From Chloroflexota bacterium (GTDB taxonomy: Bacteria; Chloroflexota; Anaerolineae; Anaerolineales; Villigracilaceae): 64,000 bases of DNA. This document shows, piece after piece, positions 48,672 to 57,023 of this stretch (the first letter of the stretch is position 1; each line of letters starts with the position of its first letter). A program made the translations under genes and the position numbers. The notes below the pieces were generated by a model, which was given only the letters and a program-made list of their open reading frames with translations, had not been told where the DNA came from and did not search any database. The stretch covers positions 62,001-126,000 of the forward strand of contig JACRBJ010000060.1 in assembly GCA_016234555.1 (NCBI GenBank), read 5' to 3'.

Positions 48672-50219
48672 ATGGACATCATTTCCCTGGACGGACAAAA
48701 CCTGACCTTCGACCAAGTCCAAGCCGTCGCGTACGGACAGCCCAACTCTCCACGAGTCGAGATCAGCGCGGAAGCGGCAAAGCTGGTCGCGCGCGCGGCG
48801 GATGCGGTACAAACCCTGCTCAAGCGCGGGACGATTGCCTACGGCATCACCACCGGCTTCGGCGCGTTCAAGGACCGCATCATCCCGCCCGACCAGGTGG
48901 AGCAACTCCAGCGCAACATCCTGGTCAGCCATGCGGTGGGAGTGGGCAACCCGTTCGATATCCCCACCACGCGCGCCATCATGTTGATCCGCGCCAACAC
49001 CCTCGCCCGTGGACATTCCGGGATTCGTCCCGCCACGCTGCAACTGCTGGTGGACATGCTCAATACCGGGGTTCATCCGGTCATCCCCGAAAAGGGATCC
49101 CTCGGCGCGAGTGGCGACCTGGCTCCGCTGGCGCACATGGCGTTGCCCATCATCGGCGAGGGGACGGCTGACTATCGGGGAGAGATCGTTTCCGGGGCGG
49201 AGGCTTTCAAGCGGGCGGGACTAAAGCCGATCACGCTCGCGGCAAAGGAAGGTCTCGCGCTGACCAACGGCACGTCGGTGATGACGGCTTTGGGCGTTCT
49301 GCAAACCCTTCGCGCCGAGCGTTATAGCCAGACGGCGGACATCGCGGGCTGCCTGAGTCTCGAAGCCTTGAACGGAACCGACCTTGCCTTCGATGAGCGC
49401 ATCCACAACCTGCGACCGTATCCGCGCCAGAAGGAATGCGCCGCCTATTTGCGGAGCCTGTTGAAGGACAGCCAGTTCACGCGCGAGCATACTTCGCTCA
49501 ACGTGCAGGATGCCTATACCCTGCGCTGCATGCCTCAGGTGCATGGCGCAGTACGCGACGCGATTGCCTACTCGCGCTGGATTTTTGAAATCGAATTGAA
49601 TGCCGTCACCGATAACCCGCTAATCTTCATCGACGACAGAGACGAAATCACCGTCCTTTCGGGCGGAAACTTCCACGGCGAACCGCTGGCGATTGCGATG
49701 GATTACCTTGCCTTTTCGGTCGCGGAGTTGGGCAACATCTCGGAGCGGCGTATCATGCGCCTGACGGACGAATGTTCCAACACCCACGTCCTGCCCGCTT
49801 TTTTGACGAAGCAGGGCGGACTGAACTCCGGCTTCATGATTTTGCAGTACACCGCCGCCGCGCTTGCAACCGAGAACAAGGTGCTTTCGCACCCCGCCAG
49901 CGTGGACACGATTCCGACTTCGGCGAATGTGGAGGATCATGTCAGCATGGGGGCGACGGCTGCGCTCAAACTGCGGAGTGTGCTGGACAACGTCGAGCGG
50001 ATTCTGTCCATCGAGTTGATGTCCGCCGCCCAGGGCGTGGACTTCCGCCGCCAGTCCGTCGGCTTGGACAAGACCCTCGGTCAGGGAACGCGCGGAGTCT
50101 ACGCGTTGATCCGCGGGCATATCCCGTTCATCGAGTCCGACACCACCATGGCGGGATATATCGAGAAGACCCGTCAGTTGGTTGCCAGCGGGTCGTTAAT
50201 TCAAAAGGCAGACAAATGA
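48672..50219 (+). CDS. hutH: Histidine ammonia-lyase
   Basis: 515-aa enzyme converting histidine to urocanate and ammonia. The MIO-forming Ala-Ser-Gly is in GSLGASGDLAPLAHM (about residue 145). Also GITTGFGAFKD, QDAYTLRCMPQVHG, NPLIF and HGEPLAIAMDYLA. Length is normal. Together with FtcD it supports histidine catabolism by the formiminoglutamate-THF route; urocanase and imidazolonepropionase are not in the window. Confidence 0.96.
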   Translation: MDIISLDGQNLTFDQVQAVAYGQPNSPRVEISAEAAKLVARAADAVQTLLKRGTIAYGITTGFGAFKDRIIPPDQVEQLQRNILVSHAVGVGNPFDIPTTRAIMLIRANTLARGHSGIRPATLQLLVDMLNTGVHPVIPEKGSLGASGDLAPLAHMALPIIGEGTADYRGEIVSGAEAFKRAGLKPITLAAKEGLALTNGTSVMTALGVLQTLRAERYSQTADIAGCLSLEALNGTDLAFDERIHNLRPYPRQKECAAYLRSLLKDSQFTREHTSLNVQDAYTLRCMPQVHGAVRDAIAYSRWIFEIELNAVTDNPLIFIDDRDEITVLSGGNFHGEPLAIAMDYLAFSVAELGNISERRIMRLTDECSNTHVLPAFLTKQGGLNSGFMILQYTAAALATENKVLSHPASVDTIPTSANVEDHVSMGATAALKLRSVLDNVERILSIELMSAAQGVDFRRQSVGLDKTLGQGTRGVYALIRGHIPFIESDTTMAGYIEKTRQLVASGSLIQKADK

Positions 50220-50237
50220 GCCTGTCGTAAAGCGCCT

Positions 50238-50633
50238 TCACTTCAACGTGTGGATGAACGCCACAATCTGCCAGATTTGCTCGTCCTTCAACGTGCCCTG
50301 CCACCCAACCATCGAAGTCCCCGGCACGCCTTTGGAGATGCGCCAGAAGATGTAATCGTCGCCGACGGTCGCCGCAAGTTGGGGAAGATTCTTCGGCTTT
50401 GGACTCAGCCCCGCGCCAGCGGGACCGTCGCCGTGTCCCCGCTCACCGTGGCAGGACATGCAATAGACTTTGTAAACCTCCCCGCCCGCCGCAGCCGCAT
50501 CCGCACCCAGCGGGTTGGTCTTGCCCACAAATTCAGCGGGGATGGCTTCGGGAGTCGCAGTAACTTCCGTCCCACCGCAAGCTGACAGCACAAATACGGC
50601 AAAGGTCAAAACAGCAAACAAGTTTTTTTTCAT
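50238..50633 (-). CDS. Lipoprotein cytochrome c, 131 aa
   Basis: Lipobox LSAC at about residue 18, then a class I cytochrome c with haem motif CMSCH and axial Met in GTSMVGWQGTLKDEQIW. Membrane-tethered mono-haem electron carrier. ATG at 50633; reading frame open upstream but without export signal. It follows the nitroreductase-like gene by 13 bp. Confidence 0.9.
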   Translation of the reverse strand: MKKNLFAVLTFAVFVLSACGGTEVTATPEAIPAEFVGKTNPLGADAAAAGGEVYKVYCMSCHGERGHGDGPAGAGLSPKPKNLPQLAATVGDDYIFWRISKGVPGTSMVGWQGTLKDEQIWQIVAFIHTLK

Positions 50634-50646
50634 TAGTACTCCCATT

Positions 50647-51204
50647 TTATTCCATCCAGATTGTTCTATCTTCAAACGACGGGCGCGGTGGATATTCACC
50701 AACAACTTCGGGGTAGCCGATATAGAGAAAGCCGGCAATGTGCTGGTCTTCTGCAAAACCCAGGAACTCCTTTACCTTTGCATCGCGCGCCCATTCGCCC
50801 GTGCGCCAGATTGCGCCAAGTCCCAGCGCGTGGGCGGCAAGCAAAATATTCTGACAGGCAGCGGAAGCGGCGGCATGGTTTTCCATCTCGATGATTCTCG
50901 TCTCTGTCGGTTTATCCACGCCAACAGCAATGACGACGGGAGCGCGAAGCGGCAAGCCTCGGGTCTTGTCCAGGCCTTCGGGCGGCAGATCAGGCTGACG
51001 GGCGGACAGCGAAGCCGCCATCACATCGCCCAGCTTGTTCCGTCCGCCGCCGGTCAACACCACAAAACGCCACGGTCGCACCTTGTGATGGTTGGGGGCA
51101 TTGTTACCGGCATCCAAAAGTTTTTCGATCAGGTCGCGCGGCAAAGCATCCCCCTTGACCTTTCCAACAGAATGCCTGGTTTTAATTGTTTCCAATATGT
51201 CCAT
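50647..51204 (-). CDS. Nitroreductase-family flavoprotein, 185 aa
   Basis: FMN-binding fold: TIKTRHSVGKVKGD at the start, GNNAPNHHKVRPWRFVVL, ASAACQNILLAAHALGLGAIWRTG and a C-terminal YIGYPEV, as in NfsA/B and RutE-type reductases. GGAGGAAA before ATG. Upstream of cytochrome c on the same strand; divergent from the HDAC-like gene. Substrate unknown. Confidence 0.9.
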   Translation of the reverse strand: MDILETIKTRHSVGKVKGDALPRDLIEKLLDAGNNAPNHHKVRPWRFVVLTGGGRNKLGDVMAASLSARQPDLPPEGLDKTRGLPLRAPVVIAVGVDKPTETRIIEMENHAAASAACQNILLAAHALGLGAIWRTGEWARDAKVKEFLGFAEDQHIAGFLYIGYPEVVGEYPPRPSFEDRTIWME

Positions 51205-51248
51205 TTTTCCTCCGTGTCAAAGACGCTTGCGGGTAAAATTGTCTTACC

Positions 51249-52289
51249 ATGAAAATATTTTACTCCGATACGCACCGCAAACACCAGCCGTCCTTCGAGG
51301 TCTTCGACGGCGGAAAGCGCGTGCCATACCTCGAAAACGCGGATCGCATGGATCGCATCCTGGACGCACTTTCCAAAACCGATTGGGCTGAGTTGATCCC
51401 GCCAATTGATTTTGGACTCGACCCGATTCTTGGTGTGCATGACCGGGATTACATCTCCTTCCTCGCTTCATGCTGGACCGAGTGGCTGGCTCTCGACCCG
51501 ACAGTTGCGGCGTCGCCCGGGGAGAATGCCTTTCTCCCTGCCACCTTTGCCTTGCGACGAAAGCCGTCGCGTGTGCCATCGCAACTGCTGGGCAGGGCGG
51601 GATATTACATCATGGACCTGTCCGCGTGCATCGTGGCTGGAACATATGAGGCGGTTTTGGCATCCGCCAACTGCGCCCTGAGCGCAGCGGATTTTGTATT
51701 CCGCAATCAACAATCTGCATTTGCTCTGTGCCGTCCGCCGGGACATCACGCTGGCAAAGATTATGCGGCTGGATATTGTTTTGTCAACAACTCATCGGTT
51801 GCCGCGAACTGGCTTTCGTCAAAGGGACGAGTCGCCATCCTCGACATCGACTATCACGCAGGCAACGGCACGCAGGACATTTTCTACGAGCGCGCCGACG
51901 TGCTGACCATCTCACTTCACGGCGACCCAGATTTCGAGTATCCGCATTTCATCGGCTTCGCCGAAGAAACCGGCGCGGGCGCGGGACTTGACTTCCACAG
52001 GAATTTCCCGCTCCCCAAAGCCACCGGTGACGAAGGGTACCTGTCCGTGCTGGACGAAGCCTTGAAATTGATTCGGGATTTTGCGCCGAATTACCTTATC
52101 GTCCCCACTGGCATGGATACCTTCGAGGGCGACCCGCTTGGCTCCTTCAAAGTCACCCGCGCAGGGTTTGCGGAAATCGGTAAACGGATTGCCGCACTCC
52201 ACCTGCCCGCCGTCGTTGTCATGGAAGGCGGCTATGCCAACGCCGCACTCGGCGAGAACATCGTCACTTTATTGGAAAATTTCAAATAA
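51249..52289 (+). CDS. HDAC-family/acetylpolyamine amidohydrolase, 346 aa
   Basis: Zinc deacetylase of the arginase-deacetylase fold. Catalytic His pair and zinc site: CRPPGHHAGKDYAAGYCFVNN, ILDIDYHAGNGTQDIF, and GMDTFEGDPLGSF. The N-terminal KIFYSDTHRKHQPSFEVFDGGKRVPYLENADR resembles acetylpolyamine amidohydrolases rather than acetoin-type HDACs. A class III aminotransferase and a ureohydrolase in the window make a polyamine breakdown role plausible. A TAAAAT box 8 nt before ATG suggests a leaderless mRNA. Confidence 0.88.
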   Translation: MKIFYSDTHRKHQPSFEVFDGGKRVPYLENADRMDRILDALSKTDWAELIPPIDFGLDPILGVHDRDYISFLASCWTEWLALDPTVAASPGENAFLPATFALRRKPSRVPSQLLGRAGYYIMDLSACIVAGTYEAVLASANCALSAADFVFRNQQSAFALCRPPGHHAGKDYAAGYCFVNNSSVAANWLSSKGRVAILDIDYHAGNGTQDIFYERADVLTISLHGDPDFEYPHFIGFAEETGAGAGLDFHRNFPLPKATGDEGYLSVLDEALKLIRDFAPNYLIVPTGMDTFEGDPLGSFKVTRAGFAEIGKRIAALHLPAVVVMEGGYANAALGENIVTLLENFK

Positions 52290-52298
52290 CCCAAGCGG

Positions 52299-52347
52299 AG
52301 TCAACGACTCCCGTCGTTGACTATCGAAAGTCAGAGACTTTCGACTC
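52299..52347. repeat. Heptamer-type double palindrome
   Basis: AGTCAACGAC-TCCC-GTCGTTGACT (52299-52322) is followed by TCGAAAGTC-AGA-GACTTTCGA (52324-52344). The whole block keeps a 7-bp register and occupies most of the gap between two genes. Confidence 0.7.
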
Positions 52348-52365
52348 CAGAGCACAAGAGGTCAA

Positions 52366-53133
52366 ATGAAAACAAGAGCCTTTCCTTTACTGGTTTTCGT
52401 CCTGTCTGCCCTGGCTTGCAACATGCCTTCCTTGCAAGTCATCACCCCAACACCCACCGAAACACAAACACCCGCCTTTACCTCCACGCCCGAAGCGACG
52501 TTCACCTCCACCGTCACGTTGACCCCAACCATCGCTTTCACTCCTACCATCACCCTGACCCCAACCATCTCTGCCACGCCGACCTTCGCCTTCCCGAAGG
52601 TGACTGTCAACAAGCAGGCGCATTGCCGGTATGGTCCCTCGGTGGCTTTCCTTCACGCCGCAGACCTCTATCCCGGTGACATAGGTTCTGTGAACGGGAG
52701 ATTCGAGTACAGCGGCTGGCTTTACATCAAATTCGACAAGTTGAAATATTACTGCTGGGTTGCCCCCTCGGTGGTGGATGTGGCCGGCGACATCACCACC
52801 CTGTATTACACCGAGCCTGATCTGCAATCCGTCGGCTACAGCAATTATGGTCCGCCCGGAAACATCCAAACCGTCCGCAATGGAGACGAAGTGACCATCA
52901 CCTGGGATCAGGTGGAAATGACAACCGACCACGACCGCGGCTATCTCATCATCGCCTTCGTCTGTCAGGATGGAAACTACCTGTGGTGGACAGACTCCAC
53001 CGATGACCAGTACACCACCAGTTACACCGTGCGGGACGAGGCTGGCTGCCCCGTGCCATCGGAAGGCGTTTTATACACTGTTGAAAAACATGGTTTCTCG
53101 AAACCGGCGCAAATTCCCTGGCCTCAACCGTAA
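52366..53133 (+). CDS. Lipoprotein with Pro/Thr linker and SH3-like domain, 255 aa
   Basis: Lipobox SALAC (Cys about 18), a linker of TPT-rich repeats to about residue 80, then an SH3b-like stretch (VNKQAHCRYGPSVAFLHAADLYPGD ... WLYIKFDKLKYYCWV) and a C-terminal fibronectin-like beta domain (DEVTITWDQVEMTTDHDRGYLI). Surface protein of unknown role, similar in design to the lipoprotein at 9272-10675. Confidence 0.78.
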   Translation: MKTRAFPLLVFVLSALACNMPSLQVITPTPTETQTPAFTSTPEATFTSTVTLTPTIAFTPTITLTPTISATPTFAFPKVTVNKQAHCRYGPSVAFLHAADLYPGDIGSVNGRFEYSGWLYIKFDKLKYYCWVAPSVVDVAGDITTLYYTEPDLQSVGYSNYGPPGNIQTVRNGDEVTITWDQVEMTTDHDRGYLIIAFVCQDGNYLWWTDSTDDQYTTSYTVRDEAGCPVPSEGVLYTVEKHGFSKPAQIPWPQP

Positions 53134-53138
53134 AAAAA

Positions 53139-53161
53139 GGCGGATGCAAATCGCATCCGCC
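53139..53161 (-). terminator. Terminator of the moeA-receiver unit
   Basis: GGCGGATGC-AAATC-GCATCCGCC with seven A on the left, i.e. a T run at the minus-strand exit, 8 bp past the receiver stop. Confidence 0.8.
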
Positions 53162-53168
53162 AAAACGT

Positions 53169-53531
53169 TTACGTCACGCCCGCTTTTTTCATCGCAATTT
53201 CCAGCGTATCCATTGTGGCAGGCTTGATGATGACCGCCTGCGCGCCGCCGCGCATCACGCGATGACGCGTTTCGGGCTGGTCGTCCGAGGTGACGACCAC
53301 CACAGGAACTTTCATCAGGCGTGGTTCGCGCCGCAGGTAGGCAAGAATTTCCGTCCCGTCCACTCCGGGCATGTTAATGTCGAGACAGATAAACCGCGGA
53401 ACAAAACTTCCCAGCAGCGAAATCGCCGCGCTCGAACCATATGCCACCCGCGCGGGCAAATCCAAAACGTCCAGCATTTGTTTCAGGGCGTCCGCTGTAT
53501 TGCGGTTATCGTCAATAACCAAACCATCCAT
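53169..53531 (-). CDS. Single-domain response regulator, 120 aa
   Basis: Receiver fold: VIDDNRNT, phospho-acceptor Asp in FICLDINMPGVDG, Thr in VVTSDDQPE, Lys in VIIKPATMD. No output domain. It starts 2 bp after the moeA-like stop, and its GGAGG ribosome site lies within the moeA end, so the two are coupled. No kinase nearby. Confidence 0.88.
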   Translation of the reverse strand: MDGLVIDDNRNTADALKQMLDVLDLPARVAYGSSAAISLLGSFVPRFICLDINMPGVDGTEILAYLRREPRLMKVPVVVVTSDDQPETRHRVMRGGAQAVIIKPATMDTLEIAMKKAGVT

Positions 53532-53532
53532 T

Positions 53533-55518
53533 TTAGTCCTCCAAAATTATTTTACCCATCACCAAAATATCATAGCCCGGCAGTTTCGACACAGAGTCTT
53601 GAAAGCCACTGTCGGCTAGTAATTCAAAAAGGGGGGCGAGCAAATCGCTTTCAGCGTGTTCCTTCGGAATGACCAGATCATATCGTTCCTGAAACAACGG
53701 GACGAAGTCCAGTTTCAATGCCTGCGCTGCGGCGGCGATTCCCAGCCCGCAATCGGCGCGACCCGAAGCCACAGCAGAGGCAACTCCCAGATGGGTGTAT
53801 TCCTCCTGAGTATATCCGAGAATCGAATCAGGAGACATCCCCATTAAGTTCAAATGATAATCCAACAGGACGCGGGTTCCCGCTCCACGCTGACGGTTGA
53901 CAAACTGGACCTCAGGCTTGGTCAGGTCACCCAGAGCTTTGATTCCCTTTGGGTTTCCCTTCCTCACCATCAAGCCTTGATCGCGTCCGACGAGCGCAAC
54001 AACTTTCACGGGGATATTCGGCATGTACTGGCGGATGTACGAAATGTTGTACTCGCCAGTTTCCGGATTCAAAAGATGTGACCCTGCCAGATGCGCTTCG
54101 CCGCGACGCAGCGCCACCAGCCCGCCCTGTGAGCCGACATTGGCAGAAGCCAACCGCCGCTCATGCTCGGCGAGGAATTGCGCCATCAAATCCAGCGTGA
54201 GGTCATGCGAGCCGATGCAGAAAATCGTACGGTCAATTTCAGCCCTGCTTCGATATAAATGGACTTTGACCTGCTCGCCCGCATCCATGCCTTGCACGCC
54301 GCTGGGAAGCAAAGCCAGCCCGTCCGCTTGAACCAGCGAGGTGATGACTCCCGCTCCACGCGAGAGCGGCGCGGCGAGAAGCTTACCGCCCACCTTGCCA
54401 ACCGCCACGCGGACGTAATCGTCGTCACCCGCGGGAGAGACCAGCTTCCGGGTCAGGGTCGCGGTCTCGGTCGGCAACTCCAGCGGACGCCGCCCAAGCC
54501 ACTTCGCCAGGACAGGCTCCGCGAAAATATCCACAGTCAGCGCGGCAGAGACGGGGTAGCCGGGGACACCGATAATCGGGACGACGGACGATGGACGGTG
54601 GACCGTGTCGGTCTTCGGTCCACGGTCTACGGTCCCTAGAATCACAGGATGCCCAGGTCTCACCGCCACACCATGAACCAGAAGCGTGCCGAGTTTTTCA
54701 ACCACGCGCGATGAGAAATCTTCCGCGCCGGCAGAGGAACCGGCGTTGAGCAACACAAGGTCGTGGGTTTGCGCGGCTTCCCGCACGCGCTCGCAGATAA
54801 GGTTGAAGTCATCTTTGGTGATCGGGTAACGGGTCGGCTCGCCGCCCATCGCTTTGACCTGAGCCGCCATCACCAGCGAGTTGTATTCGAGGATGTCGCC
54901 CGATTTCAGTTTGGAGCCAATCGGGACGAGTTCCGTGCCAGTCGGCAGAATGGCGACCTTCGGCTTGCGCGCCACTTTGATGGTCTGATGACCCGACGCG
55001 GCAATTGCGCCCAAGTCGGCGGGGCGGAGGGAATGCCCGGCAGGCAGGACAAGCTGCGTGGCGACGATGTCCTCTCCCAGCGGGCGGACATGACTCCACG
55101 GGGCGACGGCGGCACGGATGCGAATTGATCTCGGCTTGCGAATATCTTTGGTGATCTGATCGTTCTCATCCAGCGACTCAACGTTCTCGATGGGAATGAC
55201 TGCATTTGCCCATTCGGGCAGGGGATCACCGGTATCCACATATTGAGCTTCGGGTCCAATGTACAAAGCGACCGGCGCGGAAGGCATCGCTCCACTTGTG
55301 GCAACCGCGCGGACGGCGAAACCGTCCATCGCCGAAGCGTGATAATGTGGCGAGGAAATCTCTGCCCAAATCGGTTCGGCGGTGATACGCCCGAGGGCGT
55401 TTTCATCGAGCAAAATATCTTCCGTGCCGAGCACGCGCCACAAGTCCGCGTCCTGCAAGGCTTGACGCAGGCGGGACTGGGCTTGAGAGAGGGGGATGTC
55501 GTGAAGGTAGACTGACAT
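53533..55518 (-). CDS. MoeA molybdopterin molybdotransferase fused to periplasmic-binding-like domain, 661 aa
   Basis: Residues about 1-400 are MoeA (SSPHYHASAMDGFAVRA, LPAGHSLRPADLGAIAASGH, LNAGSSAGAEDFSSR, PIIGVPGYPVSAAL), which inserts molybdenum or tungsten into molybdopterin. Residues about 430-660 form a PBP/LysR-substrate-like domain (FCIGSHDLTLDLMAQFL, NRQRGAGTRVLLDYHL, VASGRADCGLGI) that probably binds the oxyanion. This fusion is known from other prokaryotes. Residues about 296-313 come from a heptamer array. The frame is open upstream from repeat sequence, but ATG at 55518 fits the family start. Confidence 0.88.
   Translation of the reverse strand: MSVYLHDIPLSQAQSRLRQALQDADLWRVLGTEDILLDENALGRITAEPIWAEISSPHYHASAMDGFAVRAVATSGAMPSAPVALYIGPEAQYVDTGDPLPEWANAVIPIENVESLDENDQITKDIRKPRSIRIRAAVAPWSHVRPLGEDIVATQLVLPAGHSLRPADLGAIAASGHQTIKVARKPKVAILPTGTELVPIGSKLKSGDILEYNSLVMAAQVKAMGGEPTRYPITKDDFNLICERVREAAQTHDLVLLNAGSSAGAEDFSSRVVEKLGTLLVHGVAVRPGHPVILGTVDRGPKTDTVHRPSSVVPIIGVPGYPVSAALTVDIFAEPVLAKWLGRRPLELPTETATLTRKLVSPAGDDDYVRVAVGKVGGKLLAAPLSRGAGVITSLVQADGLALLPSGVQGMDAGEQVKVHLYRSRAEIDRTIFCIGSHDLTLDLMAQFLAEHERRLASANVGSQGGLVALRRGEAHLAGSHLLNPETGEYNISYIRQYMPNIPVKVVALVGRDQGLMVRKGNPKGIKALGDLTKPEVQFVNRQRGAGTRVLLDYHLNLMGMSPDSILGYTQEEYTHLGVASAVASGRADCGLGIAAAAQALKLDFVPLFQERYDLVIPKEHAESDLLAPLFELLADSGFQDSVSKLPGYDILVMGKIILED
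54579..54634. repeat. Eight-unit heptamer array inside the moeA fusion
   Basis: GGACGAC, GGACGAT, GGACGGT and GGACCGT are followed by GTCGGTC, TTCGGTC, CACGGTC and TACGGTC. Period exactly 7 bp with GGAC switching to its complement-type GGTC in the middle. Translated in frame between RPGHPVILG and PIIGVPGYP. Confidence 0.92.
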
Positions 55519-55520
55519 GG

Positions 55521-55611
55521 GATTTACGATTTGTGATTGACGATTGGAGTAATTAGAGATTAGTAATTGGAGATTGGTGATTACCAATTACTATTTACCA
55601 ATTACCTTACT
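55521..55611. repeat. Thirteen-unit heptamer array between aminotransferase and moeA
   Basis: The longest array: GATTTAC, GATTTGT, GATTGAC and GATTGGA lead to GTAATTA-type and then CCAATTA-type units, about 91 bp in unbroken 7-bp register. It contains the aminotransferase stop codon (complement of 55602-55604) and reaches to 3 bp from the moeA ATG. Confidence 0.9.
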
Positions 55612-56936
55612 GAGTCCATTGCCGCGCCGAGGCGTTTGATGATTTCATCCACTTCGGCTTCAGTGATGGAAAGCGGTGGAGCAAAAGCGAGTGTGCTGCC
55701 AAGCGGACGGGTGCGGAGTCCGCGTTCCTGTGCGGCTTTGAAAATTTGCATGGTGCGGGCGGGGTCGGCGGTTTTGGTCTCCTTGTCTGAGACGATTTCC
55801 ACGCCGCAGACCAAGCCAAGTCCGCGCACGTCGCCGACAAAGGGGAATTCTATCAGGGTCTTTAATCCGTCGAGCAGGCGGTTGCCCAACTCGCGGGCGC
55901 GCTTGGGGAATTCCTCGCGCTCCATGATTTCGATGTTTTTCAGTCCAACCGCACAAGCCATGGCGTGACCCGAATAAGTAAAGCCATGCATATAGGCTTC
56001 GGTGTCGGCGGCGGATTCCATCGTCTCGCGGATCTCGTCCGAGATTTGGATGCCGCCCAGTTGAGCGTATCCGCTGGTGATGGCTTTGGCAAAGGAAAGG
56101 ATGTCGGGCTTGACGTTCCAGTGCTTGAGCGCGAACCATTCACCCGTGCGCCCAAAGCCCGTGATGACTTCGTCTGAAATGAAGAGGACTTCATACTTAT
56201 CGCAAATCGCGCGGACAAGCGGGAAGTAATCGGCGGGGGGAACAATCACGCCGCCCACGCCCATCACGGGTTCGGCAATGAACGCGGCAACGGTATCCGC
56301 TCCCTCGCGCAGAATGGCTTCTTCCAATTCACGCGCCGCAGCCTGACCGGCAGTTTCGCCATCTTTCAATGTGCCTTCGTAGCGATACGGATTTGGCGCG
56401 GGGATGTGGACAAATCCTTCCACTTTGGGACCAAACATGGTGTGATATTTTTCCAACCCCGTGGCGAAAGTCCCCGCGAGGGTGACGCCGTGATAGGCTC
56501 CCTTGCGGGCAATCACCTTGTACTTGCCGGGCTTACCCTTGCGCTTCCAATAATAACGGGCGGTCTTGAATGCCGAGTCGTTTGCTTCCGAACCGCCAGA
56601 GGTGAAGTGTGTGGTGTTCAAACCCTCATAGGCAAAGCCAGCGAGTTTCTCCGCCAGTTGAATGGACGGCAGATTGGTCATGCCTGCAAAATTGGAAGTG
56701 AACGACATCATCTTCATTTGCTCATATGCGGCTTTGGCAAGTTCCTCGCGCCCATAGCCTGCGTTGACGTTCCACAGCCCCGCCATGCCGTCGAGGATTT
56801 TCTGTCCGTCGGTGGTGTAGAGCCAGACGCCCTCACCGCGTTCAATCACCAGCGGGTTGGCATGGTTTTTGGGGTGATAGGTGGGGTGTAGTTGCTTTTT
56901 GTCTTTTTCGATCCAGGTTTTTGTTTGATCGGTCAT
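55602..56936 (-). CDS. Class III omega-aminotransferase, 444 aa
   Basis: PLP enzyme: GEGVWLYTTDGQKILDGMAGLWNVNAGYG at the start, FTSGGSEANDSAFKTARYYW, AYHGVTLAGTFATG, ISDEVITGFGRTGEWFA and PLP lysine in LSFAKAITSGYAQLGG. Pattern fits beta-alanine/pyruvate, putrescine or similar omega-amine transaminases; the donor cannot be fixed. Start: TTG and two ATG codons in frame; ATG at 56936 has GGAG 6 bp before it. The stop is inside a heptamer array. Confidence 0.9.
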   Translation of the reverse strand: MTDQTKTWIEKDKKQLHPTYHPKNHANPLVIERGEGVWLYTTDGQKILDGMAGLWNVNAGYGREELAKAAYEQMKMMSFTSNFAGMTNLPSIQLAEKLAGFAYEGLNTTHFTSGGSEANDSAFKTARYYWKRKGKPGKYKVIARKGAYHGVTLAGTFATGLEKYHTMFGPKVEGFVHIPAPNPYRYEGTLKDGETAGQAAARELEEAILREGADTVAAFIAEPVMGVGGVIVPPADYFPLVRAICDKYEVLFISDEVITGFGRTGEWFALKHWNVKPDILSFAKAITSGYAQLGGIQISDEIRETMESAADTEAYMHGFTYSGHAMACAVGLKNIEIMEREEFPKRARELGNRLLDGLKTLIEFPFVGDVRGLGLVCGVEIVSDKETKTADPARTMQIFKAAQERGLRTRPLGSTLAFAPPLSITEAEVDEIIKRLGAAMDSVR

Positions 56937-56953
56937 TGTCATCTCCAATTTTT

Positions 56954-57023
56954 GTTTTAAGGTTTAAAAGTTGGAAGGTTTCCAAGTTGAAACATTCAAA
57001 CTTGCCAACTTGTTAACCTAAAA
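56954..57023. repeat. Ten-unit heptamer array between guaB and aminotransferase
   Basis: GTTTTAA, GGTTTAA, AAGTTGG, AAGGTTT and CCAAGTT, turning into TGCCAAC- and CCTAAAA-type units. Contains the guaB stop codon (complement of 57013-57015) and its last codons. Confidence 0.88.

Noticed and set aside
53533..55587. Longer N-terminus for the MoeA fusion starting at 55587
   Set aside because: The extra 23 codons are translated heptamer repeat; the ATG at 55518 matches the usual family start.
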